The position numbers and the translations under genes are program-made. 64,000 bases of DNA, taken from assembly GCF_040732315.1 (NCBI RefSeq), contig NZ_CP160388.1, forward strand, positions 1,214,501 through 1,278,500, written 5' to 3'. The DNA is from Oryzisolibacter sp. LB2S (GTDB taxonomy: Bacteria > Pseudomonadota > Gammaproteobacteria > Burkholderiales > Burkholderiaceae_C). Shown piece by piece: positions 59,001-64,000 of this stretch (positions are counted from its first letter, which is position 1; each line of letters starts with the position of its first letter). The notes under the pieces are model-generated. The model worked only from the letters and a program-made list of their open reading frames with translations, was not told the origin of the DNA and ran no database searches.

Positions 59001-59651
59001 TCAGGCCGCCATGTACCGCCCGGGCCGGTGGTTGATGGCCAGCACCTGGTTGAGCGCCAGCGCCCCCACGATGGACCAGAGCACGCGCATGGGCTCCACC
59101 GTGGCCAGGGCCGCGGCGACGATGCAGAAGTCCGCCACCATCTGCACGGCGCCCGCGCGCCAGCCAAAGCGCCCCTGCAGGTACAGCGCCAGAATGCCTA
59201 TGCCGCCCAGGCTGCAGTGGTGGCGAAACAGCACCAGAAAGCCCATGCCCATGCACAGCCCGCCGACCAGCGCGGCGTACAGCGGCTCTATGCGCGCGAT
59301 CTGCATCAGGTGCGGCTGCACCTCGGTGATCACGGCCAGCAGGGCCACGCCCGCAAAGGTCTTGAGCGTGAAGCCCAGCCCGAGCTTGCGCAGCGCCAGC
59401 CAGTAGAAGGGCAGGTTGAGCACGAAGAACAGCTTGCCAAAGCCCCAGCCCGTGGCGTAGTGCAGCACAAAGGCCAGGCCGGTGATGCCGCCCGTGAGCA
59501 GGCCAGCGCCGCCCACCATGGCCACGCCCACCGAGACCATGGCCACGCCGGTGATGATGGCCACCGCGTCCTCGCCGCGCGAATGCGGGGCGGGGGCCGG
59601 TGTCGGGCGGGTTGTGGGCAGCGGTGCGGTGGTCTGTGCGGTGGATGGCAT
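59001..59651 (-). CDS. YitT family membrane protein
   Basis: 216 residues. A Pro/Thr-rich start is followed by five membrane segments: GEDAVAIITGVAMVSVGVAM, then GLLTGGITGLAFVLHYATGW, and GFLVLFRHHCSLGGIGILALYLQ. GGxTG near the second helix is typical of YitT/DUF161. Function of the family is unknown. The gene stands between the Cys/His-rich protein gene (45-bp gap) and DUF3703. Confidence 0.8.
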   Translation of the reverse strand: MPSTAQTTAPLPTTRPTPAPAPHSRGEDAVAIITGVAMVSVGVAMVGGAGLLTGGITGLAFVLHYATGWGFGKLFFVLNLPFYWLALRKLGLGFTLKTFAGVALLAVITEVQPHLMQIARIEPLYAALVGGLCMGMGFLVLFRHHCSLGGIGILALYLQGRFGWRAGAVQMVADFCIVAAALATVEPMRVLWSIVGALALNQVLAINHRPGRYMAA

Positions 59652-59709
59652 GGGGGCGCCATTGTGCGCCGGCGGCGGGCGCCCCCGGGTGCGGTTGCGT
59701 CAAATCCGC

Positions 59710-60098
59710 TCAGGATTTTTGCCCGGGATAGTCGGGCGCCGCGCCGCCACAGGCGCGCATGGCCTCAGCGATGCAGGCGCGCAGCGCGGCGTTGGGCACC
59801 ATGGGCTGCAGCGGGGCCGTGATGGCGCGGCCGTTGTTGCCGTAGGGCATGCGGCGCACCAGGTGGCCCCACGGCGCCATGCACAGGTGGCGCAGCTGGC
59901 CCTGGGCCTCGAACTGGTCACCGAGCGACCGGGCAAAGCGCAGCATCAGCCAATGCGCGCGCAGGTGCAGGGCCAGGCGGCTCTGGCCGAGCACATGGGC
60001 GGCCTCGAGGTAGCGCCAGCGATCGGCCTTGGCCTGGCCGGTGCTGGCGTGAAACTGCTGCACAAGGTAGTCAAAGGCGGCGCGTTGGCGGGTCTGGC

Positions 60099-60102
<4 letters not shown>
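59710..60102 (-). CDS. DUF3703 domain protein
   Basis: 130 residues, soluble, no signal peptide. AAFDYLVQQFHASTGQAKAD, then WRYLEAAHVLGQSRLALHLRAHWLML and HLVRRMPYGNNGR match DUF3703, a small family typically encoded beside heavy-metal efflux genes. Its ATG overlaps the P-type ATPase stop (ATGA), so the two are translationally coupled. Role unknown. Confidence 0.82.
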
Positions 60103-62231
<2,129 letters not shown>

Positions 62232-62244
62232 GCGACCATTGGAA

Positions 62245-62265
62245 ACCTTCAAGTCACTTCAAGGT
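62245..62265. promoter_or_regulatory. MerR-type operator in the ATPase promoter
   Basis: A 21-bp dyad with arms ACCTT and AAGGT (inner AAGT/ACTT). On the minus strand TTGACC (-35) overlaps its start and TCCAAT (-10) follows at a 19-bp spacing. This is the long-spacer layout of MerR-controlled promoters such as PbrR/CadR targets. Confidence 0.75.
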
Positions 62266-62270
62266 CAAGC

Positions 62271-62729
62271 ATGGCAGAGCATCACCCCCGCCACCGCATA
62301 GGCGACGCCGCCCGGCTCTCGGGCGTATCGGCCGCCAACATCCGCTATTACGAGAAGGAAGGGCTGCTTGCGCCAGGCGTGCGGGGCGGCAACAGCTATC
62401 GCTTCTATAGTGAATCCGACCTGCACCGGCTGCGCTTCATCCGCCTGTGCCGGGCCATGGACATGTCGCTCGACGAGGTGCGCACGCTGCTGGCGCTGGA
62501 CATGGCCGCGGGCGGCACGGACCACGCCGCCTGTGCCACGCTGGACGACCATCTGCAGCATGTGCGCACGCGCCTGGCCGAGCTCGCCACGCTGGAGCAG
62601 GAACTGCTCGCCCTGCGCGCGCGCTGCGACGGCACGGGCGGGCAATGCCATGTGATAGAGGCGCTGCACGAGCGCGCCGACGCCGAACCCGTGCCGGCCC
62701 TGGCCCCGCTGGCCCGCCGCCATGTGTGA
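62271..62729 (+). CDS. MerR family regulator, CadR/PbrR type
   Basis: 152 residues. Winged-helix start RIGDAARLSGVSAANIRYYEK, then a dimerisation coiled coil. Cys88, Cys119 and Cys126 (ARCDGTGGQC) match the metal-binding Cys set of CadR/PbrR, which sense Cd, Pb or Zn. It is divergent from the metal ATPase, with the operator dyad 5 bp before its start codon, so it probably represses itself and activates the ATPase when metal binds. Confidence 0.9.
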   Translation: MAEHHPRHRIGDAARLSGVSAANIRYYEKEGLLAPGVRGGNSYRFYSESDLHRLRFIRLCRAMDMSLDEVRTLLALDMAAGGTDHAACATLDDHLQHVRTRLAELATLEQELLALRARCDGTGGQCHVIEALHERADAEPVPALAPLARRHV

Positions 62730-62746
62730 TGGCTGTGGCCTGTTCA

Positions 62747-62800
62747 CTATGCAAGTGATAGCTGCTCGCGCTTGCCAGCAGGGCGCTGGAGGCCAATTTG
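62747..62800 (+). repeat. dispersed AGCTGC hairpin element, copy 11
   Basis: CTATGCAAGTGATAGCTGCT, then CGCGCTTGCCAGCAGGGCGC and TGGAGGCCAATTTG. Its right end matches that of copy 2 (GGAGGCCAATTTG) exactly. It lies between merR and the MlaE-type permease gene. Confidence 0.85.
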
Positions 62801-62837
62801 TTACCAAAAAGACGGCATGTGCCCGTATGATCGCCGC

Positions 62838-63641
62838 ATGAGCATCGCCCTGCAGTCCGTGAACCTGCCCCGGCGCGCCTGGGCGCTGGCCCTGCGCTGG
62901 GCCCTGGCCTGGTGGCGCATCATCGACCTGGGCGCCGTGGTGCTGGTGCTGACCTGTTCGCCGTCGAGCTACCGGCCCGCGGCGCGCGCGCGCCTGGCGC
63001 GGCAGATGCTCATGGACACGGCGCCCATACTGCTGGGCTTCACGGCGCTGGCGGCGCTCTTGAGCCTGGTCATCACCCACATCGTCGTCGTCACCGCCCA
63101 CAGCTATGGCCTGACGCGCTACGCACTCGAGATGGTGATCCGCGTGCTGGTGCTGGAGCTGATACCGCTCACGGCCGCGCTCTTCGTCGCCATGCGCAGC
63201 ACCATGCCGAGCGGCGCCCAGCTCGCGCGCCTGCGCGCGGCCGGGCACCTGCAGGCGCTGGCCGATCGCGGCGCAGACCCGGTGCGCATGGAGCTGCTGC
63301 CGCGCGTGCTCGCGGGCGTGCACGCCTGCATCACGCTGGCCGCGCTGTCCTGCGTAGTGGCGCTGTTCATGGCCTATCTTGGCGTGTACGGGCTCACCAC
63401 CGCGGGCCTGCCGGCCTACACGCGCATGTTCGGCCAGGTGTTCACGCCCTCGATCACGCTGGTGTTCGGCCTCAAGACCCTGCTGTTCAGCATGGCCGTG
63501 GCGCTCATCCCCATGGCCTCGGCCATGTACCCGCCGCCGCGCAGCCTGCTGCAGGGTGGGCAGAGCCAGGGGGGCCTGGCGCGCATGTTCGCCGTGCTGC
63601 TGCTGATCGAGGTGATCTCGCTGCTGGGCAACTACTACTGA
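62838..63641 (+). CDS. MlaE/YrbE family ABC transporter permease
   Basis: 267 residues. Membrane protein with the MlaE fold: RQMLMDTAPILLGFTALAAL, then LGLT-like YGLTRYALEMVIRVLVLELIPLTAALFVAMR (the E-x-x-P-L core) and ADRGADPVRMELLPRVLAG. MlaE-type permeases with an ATPase and MCE protein move phospholipids or other lipids between membranes. The next gene, two bases after the stop, encodes the MCE (MlaD) partner. This is not necessarily the canonical mla operon; an ATPase gene is not in the window. Confidence 0.85.
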   Translation: MSIALQSVNLPRRAWALALRWALAWWRIIDLGAVVLVLTCSPSSYRPAARARLARQMLMDTAPILLGFTALAALLSLVITHIVVVTAHSYGLTRYALEMVIRVLVLELIPLTAALFVAMRSTMPSGAQLARLRAAGHLQALADRGADPVRMELLPRVLAGVHACITLAALSCVVALFMAYLGVYGLTTAGLPAYTRMFGQVFTPSITLVFGLKTLLFSMAVALIPMASAMYPPPRSLLQGGQSQGGLARMFAVLLLIEVISLLGNYY

Positions 63642-63642
63642 T

Positions 63643-64000
63643 ATGCACGATCCCCACATGTCCCCCACCCCGCCCGCACCCCCGCCCGCACCCGCGCCCG
63701 AGGAGCTGCTGCCCCCCGTGCGCCACCTGCGCCTGAAGGCCGCGGCGCTGCTGCTGCTCACGCTGGCGCTGGTCGCCGGCTCCGTGCTCTACCTGCTGTA
63801 CGCGCGCGGCGCCTTCGAGCCCACGCAGCCGCTGGTGCTGATCGCCGACGACTCCGAGGGCGTGAGCGTGGGCATGGACATGACGTTCTCGGGCTTTCCC
63901 ATAGGCCGCGTGCGCCGCATCGAGCTGGCCGGCGACGGCAATGTGCGCATCCTCATCGACGTGGCGCGGCGCGACGCGCATTGGCTGCGCGAGTCCAGCG
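63643..64000 (+). CDS. MlaD (MCE) domain protein, 5' part (runs off the right edge)
   Basis: 119 codons visible, no stop. A Pro-rich cytoplasmic start (residues 6-24), one membrane helix (KAAALLLLTLALVAGSVLYLL, about 33-53), then the MCE domain start: LVLIADDSEGVSVGMDMTFSGFPIGRVRRIEL. The GVSVGMDMTFSGFPIGRV stretch is the typical first beta-strand pair of MCE proteins. It binds lipid in the periplasm for the upstream permease. Confidence 0.85.
   Translation, partial: MHDPHMSPTPPAPPPAPAPEELLPPVRHLRLKAAALLLLTLALVAGSVLYLLYARGAFEPTQPLVLIADDSEGVSVGMDMTFSGFPIGRVRRIELAGDGNVRILIDVARRDAHWLRESS

Noticed and set aside
62252..62252. Upstream TTG start for the P-type ATPase
   Set aside because: It would place the start codon inside the MerR operator/promoter; ATG 62231 is preferred.

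Overview
The window looks like a chromosomal segment of a high-GC betaproteobacterium, most probably family Comamonadaceae (Burkholderiales; Acidovorax/Alicycliphilus/Comamonas-like). This rests on gene content (the UrtABCDE plus urea carboxylase/allophanate hydrolase set, a RelA with the EXDD signature, a nitrite-transport/YbiB/SUMT operon), on codon use, and on a short hairpin repeat scattered through the window. Genus is not resolved from sequence alone.

Layout. 1-6.8 kb: 5' end of a DUF2946 gene, then a TonB-dependent receptor running into a three-gene NMT1-type ABC importer, followed by NnrS. 7.1-16.4 kb: a Fur-box-preceded TonB receptor, a periplasmic membrane-anchored CobN-family protein, a second TonB receptor, a MotA/TolQ/ExbB-type channel and a DUF2149 protein. 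This set resembles the Hmu haem-utilisation loci of Bacteroidota. 16.4-17.7 kb: an intact ISL3-family insertion sequence that landed in the T-tract of the metQ terminator. 17.7-25 kb: mfd, a CbiM-like permease, serB and metQ on the minus strand; ispDF on the plus strand. 25-34.4 kb: a MITE-like element, a flavoprotein, an OmpR/EnvZ-type pair, a SIMPL protein, 3-hydroxybutyrate dehydrogenase, a hydrolase, relA and tRNA-Val. 34.5-38.6 kb: an oxidoreductase gene remnant, the nitrite/sirohaem operon (FNT channel, ybiB, uroporphyrinogen methyltransferase) and a class A beta-lactamase. 38.7-50.5 kb: urea nutrition, with urtABCDE leftward from a sigma-54-type promoter and allophanate hydrolase plus urea carboxylase rightward, then tRNA-Arg. 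50.6-58.3 kb: an M14 peptidase lipoprotein, rhlE, ettA, and a small copper-type operon (cupredoxin, DUF411, P1 peptidase). 58.4-64 kb: a second MITE-like element, a Cys/His-rich protein, YitT, a P-type metal ATPase with DUF3703 divergent from a CadR/PbrR-type MerR regulator, and the start of an MlaE/MlaD-type lipid-transport operon.

How the genes fit together. Urea is imported by UrtABCDE and converted to ammonia by urea carboxylase and allophanate hydrolase. Nitrite enters by the FNT channel, and the methyltransferase supplies sirohaem precursor for nitrite/sulfite reductase. Two outer-membrane uptake modules (iron/haem-like and unknown substrate) and several metal-handling proteins suggest a metal-rich habitat.

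The most unusual signal is not a gene. At least eleven copies of one about 50-bp element (core AGCTGC-AGCGC, hairpin, GCGCTGGAGGCCAATTTG) occur in the 64 kb. Most sit hard against gene starts or ends, some supply ribosome binding sites, and three encode, all in the same reading frame, the hydrophobic N-terminal leaders of unrelated proteins. Two longer inverted-repeat elements (25.0 and 58.4 kb) and GTCATCCCCGC-type palindromes (5.4 and 15.4 kb) add to the repeat load.
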